From: Micromonospora_E sp048060115
GTDB taxonomy: Bacteria > Actinomycetota > Actinomycetes > Mycobacteriales > Micromonosporaceae
NCBI RefSeq assembly: GCF_048060115.1
Contig: NZ_JBHMIM010000002.1
Coordinates: 62,001 to 126,000, forward strand
DNA length: 64,000 nucleotides
Direction of reading: 5' to 3'
A program made the translations under genes and the position numbers. The number at the start of each line of letters is the position of its first letter. Position 1 is the first letter of the stretch. The notes under the pieces were generated by a model. It made no database searches, was not told the origin of the DNA, and saw only the letters and a list, made by a program, of their open reading frames with translations. Positions 24,451-33,000 of the stretch are shown piece after piece.

Positions 24451-26547
24451 GTGACTCAGATTCCGACGTGGAGTGGCGGACCAGTCAGCTCTACCAGTAC
24501 ACGAGCGGCACCCGGCACCACCATCGGTGGCCGGTACTCGTTGCGTGCCGCGGTCGGGCACGGTGGCATGGGCACCGTCTGGCGCGCCTCCGACACCCTG
24601 CTCCGACGTGATGTCGCGGTCAAAGAGGTGGTCCTTCCCCCGGGACTCGCCCCCAGCGACCGTGACGCGATGTACGAACGCACCCTGCGGGAGGCCCGCG
24701 CGGCCGCCGCGCTGCAACACCCGGCCGTCGTGCAGGTGTACGACGTGGTAACCGAAGGTGGTCGGCCCTGGATCGTGATGGAGCTGCTGGACGCCCGCAG
24801 CCTCGCCGACATGGTCATCGAGGACGGGCCGGTCGCCCAACGGGCGGTCGCCAAGATCGGCATCGCGCTGCTCGGCGCGCTGGAGGTTGCCCACGCGGCC
24901 GGCGTGCTGCATCGCGACGTCAAGCCGGCCAACGTGCTGATCTGCACCGACGGTCGCTGCGTGCTCACCGACTTCGGTGTCGCCCGGATGCCCACCGAGG
25001 TCCAGCTCACCACCCCCGGCATGGTGCTCGGCTCCCCACACTTCATCTCCCCGGAGCGGGCCATGGGCCAGGACTTCGGGCCGCCGAGTGATCTCTTTTC
25101 CCTCGGAGTCACGCTCTACACCGCGGTCGAGGGCCGCCCGCCGTTCGACAAGGGCGACCCTATCGAGACCATGCACGCCGTGGTCGAGGATCCGCCGGCC
25201 CGGCCGGTGCGTTCCGGCCCGCTGACCGACATCCTGCTCGGCCTGCTGGAGAAGGACCCCGCCCGACGTTTCGACGTGCCCACCGCCCGCAGCATGCTGC
25301 GGGAGCTGCTCGCCGGCCCGTTGGCCAGCAAGATGCCGGCCAACCTGGTCACCGACCCGTACGCGGTGGTCTCGGTCCAGCGGCCACCGAGCTGGCAGCA
25401 GCAGGCGGCGCCGCCACCGCCACCGGTGCCGCCGCAGCCGCAGCCGAGTGGCCAGATCGGCGGCCGGGCGATGATCGGCCCCGGCGAGTCGCTCACCGAC
25501 CGCCTCGCCCAGCTGCGCAACGCCGGCCGGCAGATGCCGAGCGCCGCGCAGTGGTCGGCCGCCGGCCTCGACAACTCCAATCCGGCCTCGCCGGCAGCCG
25601 GACCGGTCAGCCCGGCCCCGCCACACAGCCCGGCGGACGGAGCCACCGCGGCGCTGCCGCTCGGCCAGGCCGGTGTGCCGGGGCCACGCTCGCAGCAACA
25701 GTCCGGTCGACACGGCTACGGCTCCGCCCCGCCGGGCCCGGCCGGGCCCGGCGGGCGGGACAACGCGCTACTCGCCCCCACCGGAGCAATGCCGACATCC
25801 AGCTGGAGCGACGCGCCGCAGGACGGCTGGTCGCCGCCACGGGATCGCCCGGCGGCCACTGGCGGCGCCACCGCCGGAGCGATGCTCGACAAGGCCATCG
25901 CCGGGCTGCGGCACGGCGGCACCATGCTGGTCACCCGGGTCAGGAGCTGGGACCGCAAGGTCCAGATCGGTGCCGCGGCCGGCGCCACCCTACTCGTCCT
26001 GCTCGCCGCCACGCTGCTGTTCAACGGCGACAGCGAAGACCCGAGACCGCCCACCCTCGTCGCTCCGACCAACGTCGAACCGACCGGTCCACCGTTCGAG
26101 ACCCAGACGTACGACGACCGTGGGCTGTCGGTCAACGTGCCGGACGGCTGGGTCAAGACCGGCGGCGAGGGCGTCTGGGTCGACTACACCGACCCGGACG
26201 ACAGCGGCCGCAGGGTGCGGATCCTCGTCGAGAACGCGGGCCCCAGCACCCGGCCGATGCCGTTCCTCCGCGCCGCCGGTGACCGACTGTCGACCAACCA
26301 GGGCAGCTGCAAGGACCCCTACCAGGAGCTCGCGCTCATCGAGGCCGAAGTGGCCGGCCAGCCCTCCGCCGAGCTCGAGTACACCTGCGGCACCGAGTCG
26401 GAACGGCGGCACGGCATCTGGCGGGCCCTGGTCGCCAACGGCAAGGCGTACTCGTTCTTTCTGACCACCCCCGATGCCCGGTTCGATGAGAGCAAACCGA
26501 TCTTCGACGAGATGGTCCGGTCGTTCGAGCTGACCGCGGCCGGCTGA
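24451..26547 (+). CDS. Membrane-bound Ser/Thr protein kinase (PknB type)
   Basis: 698 residues. Kinase domain about 25-290: glycine loop GHGGMGTVWRA, lysine in VAVKEV, catalytic loop HRDVKPANVL (about residue 154), DFG at about 174, and an activation loop ending GSPHFISPERA. A Pro/Gln-rich linker of about 210 residues follows, then one transmembrane helix (AAAGATLLVLLAATLLF, about 508-524) and an extracellular domain of about 170 residues with two cysteines. This is the layout of actinobacterial PknB-like receptors, but no PASTA repeats are present, so the external ligand differs. The GTG start at 24451 has a weak ribosome site. The gene ends three bases before the phospho-sugar mutase start. 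Confidence 0.92.
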   Translation: MTQIPTWSGGPVSSTSTRAAPGTTIGGRYSLRAAVGHGGMGTVWRASDTLLRRDVAVKEVVLPPGLAPSDRDAMYERTLREARAAAALQHPAVVQVYDVVTEGGRPWIVMELLDARSLADMVIEDGPVAQRAVAKIGIALLGALEVAHAAGVLHRDVKPANVLICTDGRCVLTDFGVARMPTEVQLTTPGMVLGSPHFISPERAMGQDFGPPSDLFSLGVTLYTAVEGRPPFDKGDPIETMHAVVEDPPARPVRSGPLTDILLGLLEKDPARRFDVPTARSMLRELLAGPLASKMPANLVTDPYAVVSVQRPPSWQQQAAPPPPPVPPQPQPSGQIGGRAMIGPGESLTDRLAQLRNAGRQMPSAAQWSAAGLDNSNPASPAAGPVSPAPPHSPADGATAALPLGQAGVPGPRSQQQSGRHGYGSAPPGPAGPGGRDNALLAPTGAMPTSSWSDAPQDGWSPPRDRPAATGGATAGAMLDKAIAGLRHGGTMLVTRVRSWDRKVQIGAAAGATLLVLLAATLLFNGDSEDPRPPTLVAPTNVEPTGPPFETQTYDDRGLSVNVPDGWVKTGGEGVWVDYTDPDDSGRRVRILVENAGPSTRPMPFLRAAGDRLSTNQGSCKDPYQELALIEAEVAGQPSAELEYTCGTESERRHGIWRALVANGKAYSFFLTTPDARFDESKPIFDEMVRSFELTAAG

Positions 26548-26550
26548 GCG

Positions 26551-28257
26551 ATGGCACCCCACGGGCCGGCGGGAGCCAGTGACCTCGGCGCGCTGCGCGC
26601 CGAGGTGTCGGCCTGGCTCGACGACGAGCCGGACCAGGCCGACCACGCCGAACTGCGGCGGCTGCTCGACGAACTGCCCGGCAGCGCCGCAGAGCTGGCC
26701 GACCGGTTCGCCGGGCCGCTGGCCTTCGGCACCGCCGGGCTGCGCGGGCCGCTGCGCGCCGGCCCGAACGGGATGAACCTGCAGGTGGTCACCCGCGCCG
26801 CCGCCGGGCTGGTCGACTGGCTCGCCGGCAGCGGTCCGGCCGGGCCGATCGTGATCGGCTACGACGCCCGGCACAGGTCGCGGGAATTCGCCGTACGCAC
26901 CGCCGAGGTGGCCACCGGTGCCGGCCGGGACGCCTACCTGCTCCCCGGTCCGCTGCCCACCCCGGTGTTGGCGTACGCCGTGCGGGCCCTGGACGCCGCG
27001 GCCGGGGTGATGGTCACCGCCAGCCACAACCCGCCGCAGGACAACGGCTACAAGGTCTATCTCGGCGCCGGTCCCGGTGGGGTCGCCGGCGCTGGCGCGC
27101 AGATCGTGCCGCCGGCGGACCGGCAGATCGAGGCGGCCATCCGGGCGGTCGGCCGCCTCGCCGACGTGCCGCTCGGGGGGCCCGGCAGGATCCTCGACGA
27201 CGAGGAGGTGGCCGGCTACCTACGCGCCGCGAGCGCCGTGGTGGACCCGGTGGGTGCCCGGAAGCTGACCGTGGCGTACACGCCGCTGCACGGCGTCGGC
27301 GCGGCGGTACTGCGGGAGGCGTTCACCATGGCCGGCTTCGAGGCGCCGATCGCCGTGGCGGAACAGGCCGAGCCGGACCCGGAGTTCCCGACTGTCGCGT
27401 TTCCCAATCCGGAGGAGCCGGGCGCCATGGACCGGGTCGTCGCGGTGGCCCGCGCACACGACGCCGACCTGGCGATCGCCAACGACCCGGACGCCGACCG
27501 GTGTGCGGTAGCCGTACCGGTGCGGCCCGGGCCCGGAGCCGACTGGCGGATGCTGCGCGGTGACGAGTTGGGTGTCCTGCTCGCCGACCATCTGATGCGC
27601 CAGGGTCGACACGGCCGGTACGCCACGACGATCGTCTCGTCGTCGCTGCTGCGGGCGCTGTGCGCCGCGCGTGGTGAGCCGTACGCCGAGACCCTCACCG
27701 GTTTCAAGTGGATCGTGCGGGCCGGCGGCGACCTCGCCGAAGGTGCCGACGTGCCGTTGGTGTTCGGCTACGAGGAGGCGCTGGGCTACTGCGTCGCCCC
27801 CGACCACGTACGGGACAAGGACGGCATCACCGCCGCGCTGACCGTGGCCGAGCTGGCCGCCGGGCTCAAGGCCGCCGGGCAGGACCTGTCCGACCGGCTC
27901 GACGAGCTGGCCGCCGAGTTCGGCGTGTACCAGACCGACCAGCTGTCGGTGCGGGTGGCCGAGTCGAGTGAGATCGCGACGGCCATGGCCTATCTGCGGG
28001 CCAACCTGCCGGCGGCGCTGCTCGGTGAGCCGGTCACCTCGGTCGAGGACCTGTCGCCCGGGGCCGACGTGGTGATCCTGCGGACCGGCACCGCCCGGGT
28101 GGTGGTCCGTCCATCCGGGACCGAGCCGAAGCTCAAGGCATACCTCGAGGTGGTGCGGCCGGTGGTCGACGGCGACACCGCCGCCGCCCGCCAGGAGGCC
28201 GGCGCGGCCCTGGCGAGGTTGCGGACCGAGGCGGCAGTTGCCCTGAATATCAGTTGA
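26551..28257 (+). CDS. Phospho-sugar mutase (phosphomannomutase/phosphoglucomutase superfamily, PmmB type)
   Basis: 568 residues, four-domain alpha-phosphohexomutase: N-terminal FGTAGLRGPL, phosphoserine loop TASHNPPQDNGYK (serine about 157), metal loop NDPDADRCAV (about 312), sugar loop FGYEEALGY and phosphate-binding RPSGTEPKLKAYLEV. It interconverts 1- and 6- (or 5-) phosphates of sugars. By position it is the PmmB homologue (Rv3308). With DeoC nearby, a phosphopentomutase or ribose-phosphate role is possible. It starts three bases after the kinase stop, so translation is probably coupled to the kinase; in M. tuberculosis the gene before pmmB is deoD, not a kinase. Confidence 0.9.
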   Translation: MAPHGPAGASDLGALRAEVSAWLDDEPDQADHAELRRLLDELPGSAAELADRFAGPLAFGTAGLRGPLRAGPNGMNLQVVTRAAAGLVDWLAGSGPAGPIVIGYDARHRSREFAVRTAEVATGAGRDAYLLPGPLPTPVLAYAVRALDAAAGVMVTASHNPPQDNGYKVYLGAGPGGVAGAGAQIVPPADRQIEAAIRAVGRLADVPLGGPGRILDDEEVAGYLRAASAVVDPVGARKLTVAYTPLHGVGAAVLREAFTMAGFEAPIAVAEQAEPDPEFPTVAFPNPEEPGAMDRVVAVARAHDADLAIANDPDADRCAVAVPVRPGPGADWRMLRGDELGVLLADHLMRQGRHGRYATTIVSSSLLRALCAARGEPYAETLTGFKWIVRAGGDLAEGADVPLVFGYEEALGYCVAPDHVRDKDGITAALTVAELAAGLKAAGQDLSDRLDELAAEFGVYQTDQLSVRVAESSEIATAMAYLRANLPAALLGEPVTSVEDLSPGADVVILRTGTARVVVRPSGTEPKLKAYLEVVRPVVDGDTAAARQEAGAALARLRTEAAVALNIS

Positions 28258-28312
28258 TGTCGGGATAATCCAAAGGCGCGACCTTTTCAGATCACAGATC
28301 GTTGATCTGGTT

Positions 28313-30379
28313 ATGCTGGCTCGCCGCTGCTTCGCCCACCGGACCACCGCGACGCACCGGCGGTGCGCGCTGCCCCCACTCCACCGACTGACCCCGTTCG
28401 TCCGCCTGATCACCCGCCTGCGCCAACGGGCCGGCCAAGGGCTGGTCGAACGCCTGCGGCCGGCCCGCGCCACCGCCGACGGATCACCTCGACGCTGGAC
28501 GACGGTGGACGGGCGGACGACGCTCGCCATCGTGGACACCGCCGTCAGCCCGCTCGACGCGCACCGCCGCAACCTGCGGCTGGTCACCGACGCGCTGACC
28601 GATGCCGGAGTCGAGCACTTCGTCATCCCGCAAGCCGAAGGTCCACGCAGCCGGGTCGGGGTGCCGGGCGACGAGCGTACGGCCGCGTTGCGCGCCCTCG
28701 GCGGCCTCGCCGCCCTGAGCACGACGGTTGCCGGTGGCCGCCCCCGCCGGCTGCGGGTCAGACCCGGCCGCCGGCTGCGCCGGGCACCGGTGGTCCGGAT
28801 CTTCCAGCCGGTGACCGACGCCGCCGGCCAGTTGGCCTACGGCGACCAGGCAGCCTGCGACGTCGAGTTCTGGGCCGCCGACGGTGACCGACTGCACGCG
28901 GCCCGACCCAACGACTTCACCGCCACCCTGTCCGCCGGAGCGACCCCGGTGCGGCTGAGTGAAGCGGAGATCGCCGCCTTCGCCCCGGACGACGGATCCG
29001 GCCGGTACCGGTCCCGGACCGCGTTCGCCCGGCGCCCGGCGAGCTGGCCGGACTTCCCGGTGGACCTGGTCTGCTGCTGGACGGATCCGACCGACCCGCG
29101 GTGGCGGCTCCGCCAGCAACGGGCGCTCGCCCAGCTGGGCGCGGTGGTGCCGCGGGCCCGGCGCGCCGACCGGCACCGCCCGGCCGCTGGTGCTGCCCGC
29201 CATTCTGCGGCGGTGCTGCCGCCCGGCGCGCCGGGCGGCTGCGTCGGCAGCGAAGAGCTCCGCCACCTGTTGCGGTCCGTGCACCTCAACGCCCCCTGGA
29301 TCCGGCGGATCTTCCTGATCACCGCGGACCAGGTACCCGGGTGGCTCGACGTAGACCAACCAGGGCTGACCGTCGTGGACCACCGCGACCTGCTCGGTAC
29401 GCACACCGCGCTGCCCACCTTCAACCCGTACGCGGTCGAATCCGCCGTGCACGAGATCGACGGTCTCGCGGAGCGGTTTCTCTACCTGCCCGGCGATGTC
29501 TACCTCGGCCGGCCGGTCACCCGGGCCACCTTCTTCGAGGCGAACGGGATACCCCGGGTGCTGATCGACGACGAGGCCGGCCCGGCGAACTCGCCGGAGT
29601 CCGCAGCGGTCCGGCGGGTGTTCGCCGACCAGTTCGACCGGCTGGTCGCCGGCACCACGCCCGCCGGGGTGCCGCTGACGCTGCGCCGCTCCACCCTGGC
29701 CGAAACCTGCGCCAGCGCACCGGAGCTGGTGGCCAGGGTGAGGGCACACCAACTCCGGCAGCCGGACGACGTGTCCCTGATCCGTTCGCTGCACCACCAC
29801 TGGTCGTTCCTGCGCGGCACCGCGGTTCCCGGCGAACTGGACTGGCAGCGGATCGACCCGGCCGGGCCGGGAGCGGCGGTGCAGCTACGCCGGCTGCTCG
29901 ACCGGCGCGACGTCGACGCCTTCGGGCTGTGTACCGGCGCGTTGGACGACGCGGCGCTGCCCGGCGACGTGGTCGACCTACCCGGCTCCGCTGCGGCCCG
30001 GCTCCGCGGTGACTTTTTGGCCAGCTACTTCCCGACCGCTTCGCCGTTCGAGGTGGACCCGGAGGTGGCGGCGGCCCGGGCCTCGTTCACCGCGACCGAG
30101 CTGGCTCATCGGCTACTGCGACCGCCGGTCGGCCGCTTCCCGGCCAGCCCTCAGGTGCAGATGTCACCGACGACCGAGATGTTCCAGCCGGCGCCCGAGC
30201 GCCCGGCAGCCCTCGATCGCCCGGTGCCACTGGACCCGGTGCCACTGGACCCGGCGGCACTGGACCCGGCGGCACTCGACCCGGAGCCGTTTCCGGCCGA
30301 GGTGACGGTCCTGGCCGACAAGATGCTGGCGCCCGAGGCGTTGATGGCCGACGCGCTGGCCGCCCGACGCTGCGGCTGA
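28313..30379 (+). CDS. Stealth-family polysaccharide phosphotransferase-like protein
   Basis: 688 residues. The family's conserved regions are recognisable: CR1-like FPVDLVCCWTDPTDPRWR (about residue 248); CR2 SEELRHLLRSVHLNAPWIRR, then IFLITADQVPGWLD, LPTFNPYAVES and FLYLPGDVYLGRP (about 315-395); a later HHHWSFL (about 495) may belong to CR3/CR4. Stealth proteins transfer hexose-1-phosphate from UDP-sugars to build phosphodiester-linked glycans. Two differences: CR1 is normally VYTWVDG and the CR2 end is normally DDVFFGRP, so two acidic residues are altered here. The C-terminal 40 residues contain the repeat PLDPV/AALDPA. The start is uncertain because no ribosome site precedes ATG 28313. 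Confidence 0.8.
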   Translation: MLARRCFAHRTTATHRRCALPPLHRLTPFVRLITRLRQRAGQGLVERLRPARATADGSPRRWTTVDGRTTLAIVDTAVSPLDAHRRNLRLVTDALTDAGVEHFVIPQAEGPRSRVGVPGDERTAALRALGGLAALSTTVAGGRPRRLRVRPGRRLRRAPVVRIFQPVTDAAGQLAYGDQAACDVEFWAADGDRLHAARPNDFTATLSAGATPVRLSEAEIAAFAPDDGSGRYRSRTAFARRPASWPDFPVDLVCCWTDPTDPRWRLRQQRALAQLGAVVPRARRADRHRPAAGAARHSAAVLPPGAPGGCVGSEELRHLLRSVHLNAPWIRRIFLITADQVPGWLDVDQPGLTVVDHRDLLGTHTALPTFNPYAVESAVHEIDGLAERFLYLPGDVYLGRPVTRATFFEANGIPRVLIDDEAGPANSPESAAVRRVFADQFDRLVAGTTPAGVPLTLRRSTLAETCASAPELVARVRAHQLRQPDDVSLIRSLHHHWSFLRGTAVPGELDWQRIDPAGPGAAVQLRRLLDRRDVDAFGLCTGALDDAALPGDVVDLPGSAAARLRGDFLASYFPTASPFEVDPEVAAARASFTATELAHRLLRPPVGRFPASPQVQMSPTTEMFQPAPERPAALDRPVPLDPVPLDPAALDPAALDPEPFPAEVTVLADKMLAPEALMADALAARRCG
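30221..30280 (+). repeat. Four 15-base tandem repeats
   Basis: CCGGTGCCACTGGAC at 30221 and 30236, then CCGGCGGCACTGGAC at 30251 and CCGGCGGCACTCGAC at 30266. They encode the PVPLD/PAALD tail of the Stealth-like protein. The pairs suggest two rounds of duplication. Confidence 0.85.
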
Positions 30380-30406
30380 CCACGCCACAGCGCCTATCGT
30401 GGCCTG

Positions 30407-30895
30407 GTGCAGGCGATCATCGCGACCCTCGGCTACGTGCTCTCCCCCGACGGACATCAGGTGCTGATGCTGCGGCGGGACACCCGCCCGGACGACATCC
30501 ACTTCGGCTACTACAACGGGCTCGGCGGCAAGCTGGAGCCGGGCGAGGACGTGGTCAGCGGAATGCGGCGGGAGATCCACGAGGAGTCCGGGCTGGAGTG
30601 TGCGCAGGTCGACCTGGCCGGGACCATCTCCTGGCCCGGCTTCGGCCGCAACGGCGAGAACTGGTTCGGCTTCCTGTTCCGGGTGCCGACCTGGTCGGGC
30701 CGGCCACATCAGCAGTGTCCGGAGGGCACCCTGGTCTGGACCGACCTGGCCGACGTCCTCGCCGGCCGGGTGCCGATGTGGCCCAGCGACCGGCACTTCC
30801 TGCCACTGGTCTTCGCCGCGCGCCCGGCCGTCTTCCACGGAGTCATGCCGTTCGCCAACCATGAGGCGACCAGTTGGAGCTTCACCACCGGCTGA
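30407..30895 (+). CDS. NUDIX hydrolase (MutT/8-oxo-dGTP diphosphatase type)
   Basis: 162 residues with an intact Nudix box: GGKLEPGEDVVSGMRREIHE followed by ESGL, giving G-x5-E-x7-REU-x-EE-x-G. The preceding LMLRRDTRPDDIHFGYYNGL fits NTP-cleaning MutT enzymes. The reaction is removal of pyrophosphate from a nucleoside diphosphate-linked substrate, with 8-oxo-dGTP the best guess. The GTG start at 30407 is 27 bases after the Stealth-like gene, so it may be in the same transcript. The last codons (FTTG) lie in a 15-base tandem duplication. Confidence 0.9.
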   Translation: MQAIIATLGYVLSPDGHQVLMLRRDTRPDDIHFGYYNGLGGKLEPGEDVVSGMRREIHEESGLECAQVDLAGTISWPGFGRNGENWFGFLFRVPTWSGRPHQQCPEGTLVWTDLADVLAGRVPMWPSDRHFLPLVFAARPAVFHGVMPFANHEATSWSFTTG

Positions 30896-30927
30896 CCCAC
30901 CACCGGCTGACCCACCGCCGGTTGGGC
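30883..30927 (+). repeat. 15-base tandem repeat spanning the NUDIX stop codon
   Basis: CACCACCGGCTGACC occurs at 30883 and 30898 exactly, then a diverged copy at 30913. The first copy contains the end of the NUDIX gene including its TGA. This is a recent local duplication without coding effect. Confidence 0.8.
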
Positions 30928-30960
30928 AGGGCGCCCGCCGGCGGCGTCAGCGACGTGATC

Positions 30961-31593
30961 TCAGAAACGGGGCATCCCGCCGAACTGCCGGTCACCGGCG
31001 TCACCGAGCCCCGGCACGATGAACATCTTGTCGTTGAGCCGCTCGTCGATCGACGCGGTGACCAGCCGAAGCGGCAGCCCGGACCGCTCCAGCCGCTCGA
31101 TGCCGGCCGGTGCGGCGAGCACGCAGAGCACGGTGATCTCGGTGCAGCCCCGGTCGGCGAGCAATCGGCAGCAGTGCTCCAGCGATCCACCGGTGGCCAG
31201 CATCGGGTCGAGCACCAGCACCGGGATGCCGGCCAGGTCGACCGGCAGCGACTCCAGGTAGGCCCGGGGCTCGTAGGTCTGCTCGTCGCGGGCCAGCCCG
31301 ACGAAACCCATCGACGACTCGGGCAGCAGCGCCAGCGCCGAGTCGGCCATCCCGAGGCCGGCGCGCAGCACCGGGACCAGCAGCGGCGGGTTGGCCAGCC
31401 GGGTGCCGTCGGTCGGTGCCACCGGGGTGGTCACCGGGTAGGTCTCCACCGGGAACGAGCGGGCCGCCTCGTACACCAGCATGGTGGTGAGTTCGTGCAG
31501 CGCGGCGCGGAACGCCGCCGAGTCGGTCCGGGCGTCGCGCATCGCGGTCAGCCGGGACTGGGCGAGGGGATGGTCAACTACGAGTACGTCCAC
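30961..31593 (-). CDS. upp: Uracil phosphoribosyltransferase
   Basis: 210 residues, the normal length. It shows LVPVLRAGLGMADS, the PRPP-binding loop VLVLDPMLATGGSLEH and the C-terminal uracil-binding VPGLGDAGDRQFG. It makes UMP from uracil and PRPP in pyrimidine salvage. The start codon at 31593 lies inside the end of the glycosyltransferase gene (20-base overlap), so its translation is probably coupled to that gene. In M. tuberculosis upp follows pmmB on the opposite strand, as here. Confidence 0.96.
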   Translation of the reverse strand: MDVLVVDHPLAQSRLTAMRDARTDSAAFRAALHELTTMLVYEAARSFPVETYPVTTPVAPTDGTRLANPPLLVPVLRAGLGMADSALALLPESSMGFVGLARDEQTYEPRAYLESLPVDLAGIPVLVLDPMLATGGSLEHCCRLLADRGCTEITVLCVLAAPAGIERLERSGLPLRLVTASIDERLNDKMFIVPGLGDAGDRQFGGMPRF

Positions 31594-32875
31594 GGTCGTT
31601 GAACCTACTCGTCAGTCCGGCGGCCGACGCGTACACCTCGCGGATCGCTTCGGCGTACCGGGCCGGAGTGTGCTGGGCGCAGCGGGCCGTGGCCGCGGCC
31701 ACCTGCCGGCGTGCCGCGTCCGGGTCGCGCAGCAGCCGCAGCACCCCGGCCGCGAACGCCCCCGGCTCCGCGTCGGTGCAAAGGGCCGCACCGGCCAGCG
31801 CGCCATGCTGGTGCAGCCCTCGGTCGACCAGCACAGCCGGCACGCCGGCCAGCCCGGCCTCCTGCAGCACCAGCGCCTGGGTGTCGGTGCGCGACGCGAA
31901 CGCGAACACCTCGGCGGCACCGTACGCGGCGGCCACCACCTCGGGGGTCTGCTGACCGGTGAGGATGATCCGGGCGGCCACCCGGGGATCGATGGTGCGC
32001 AGCAGCCCGGCCAGCCAGCGGGGTTCGTAGAGCGCGCCCACCAGCACCAGGCGAGCATTCGGACAACCGGCCAGGATCCGCTCGAAGGCGGCGATCAGCA
32101 ACCCGATCCCTTTTTCCCGGTTGATCCGCCCGACGTAGAGCACCACCCGGTCGCTCGGCGCGATGCCGTGGCCGTACCGGAAGGCGTTGATGTCCCGGGC
32201 AGTGGTGCGGCGGGCCGCGACGCCGGTCGGCACCAGGTGCACCCGGTCGGTCGGCACCGGCAGGTGGATCCGGTCGAGCACGGCGCGGGTCGGCACCACG
32301 ACGGCGTCGGCGCCACCGAGCAGCAGGGTGTTCGTGGCGTCCATGGCGGCCCGGCGACGGGCGACCGCGCCGCTGGCCATCGGGCGGTGGTCGCGGGTGT
32401 GCCCAGCTGGTGCCGCCGCCGGCCGGGGCACGCCGAGTCGACGGGCGTACAGCCGCACCCCCGCGCTGAGCGCCCGGGCCGGCACCCGGTACGCGTCGGC
32501 GTACGCGTGCAGGTCGGTGTGGTACGTCTGCACCAGCGGCAGACCGAGCCGGCGGGCGGTGAGGACGCCGAGCAGCCCGACCGGCCCCGGGGTGTGCACA
32601 TGCACCACGTCCGGGGCATGGGCGGCGATCTCCGCGATGGTGCCGGTGGCGGCGGCACCCCGCAGCAGCCACGGTGACAGTCGCAGGTCGGCGACGCCGC
32701 AGGGCAGCGCGCGCAGCCGCAGCACGTCGGGCTCGGCCGGCTGGTCAGGGTGCCGGGGCACCACGATCAGCCCCGGATTCCCGGCGTCGGCCAGCGCCGC
32801 GGCCAGCGTCCGCAACGAGGTGACCACGCCGTCGCGGCGGGGCAGGTACGTGTCGGTGAAGTGCACTGCTCGCAC
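31574..32875 (-). CDS. GT4-family glycosyltransferase
   Basis: 433 residues, two Rossmann domains. The N-terminus MRAVHFTDTYLPRRDGVV and DVVHVHTPGPVGLLG are typical acceptor-side elements; the C-terminal domain has LYVGRINREKGIGLL, and the nucleotide-sugar site appears as TDTQALVLQEAGLAGVPAV (the EX7E element is altered). No signal peptide; such enzymes act at the inner face of the membrane on lipid-linked sugars. Acceptor and donor are unknown; actinobacterial relatives include mannosyl- and glucosyltransferases. It is upstream of upp and overlaps it by 20 bases. Confidence 0.88.
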   Translation of the reverse strand: MRAVHFTDTYLPRRDGVVTSLRTLAAALADAGNPGLIVVPRHPDQPAEPDVLRLRALPCGVADLRLSPWLLRGAAATGTIAEIAAHAPDVVHVHTPGPVGLLGVLTARRLGLPLVQTYHTDLHAYADAYRVPARALSAGVRLYARRLGVPRPAAAPAGHTRDHRPMASGAVARRRAAMDATNTLLLGGADAVVVPTRAVLDRIHLPVPTDRVHLVPTGVAARRTTARDINAFRYGHGIAPSDRVVLYVGRINREKGIGLLIAAFERILAGCPNARLVLVGALYEPRWLAGLLRTIDPRVAARIILTGQQTPEVVAAAYGAAEVFAFASRTDTQALVLQEAGLAGVPAVLVDRGLHQHGALAGAALCTDAEPGAFAAGVLRLLRDPDAARRQVAAATARCAQHTPARYAEAIREVYASAAGLTSRFNDRGRTRS

Positions 32876-33000
32876 GTCAGGGACGGTGGGTCACCGGGAC
32901 CAACATGATGTAACGGTAGGCCAACGGCGTCGTTAAGTCTGCTCGTCCGATCAGACCAGCGCCAAGATCGTCAACCGGTCGGGGACGTAGACTCGCCGAC

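Noticed and set aside
24239..24454. Short open frame just upstream of the Ser/Thr kinase
   Set aside because: No ribosome site or family-like content; it overlaps the kinase start and is probably leader sequence.
20742..30927. Short tandem repeats (18 and 15 bases) considered as CRISPR-like
   Set aside because: Units are directly adjacent with no spacers and lie mainly inside coding sequence; there are no cas genes.
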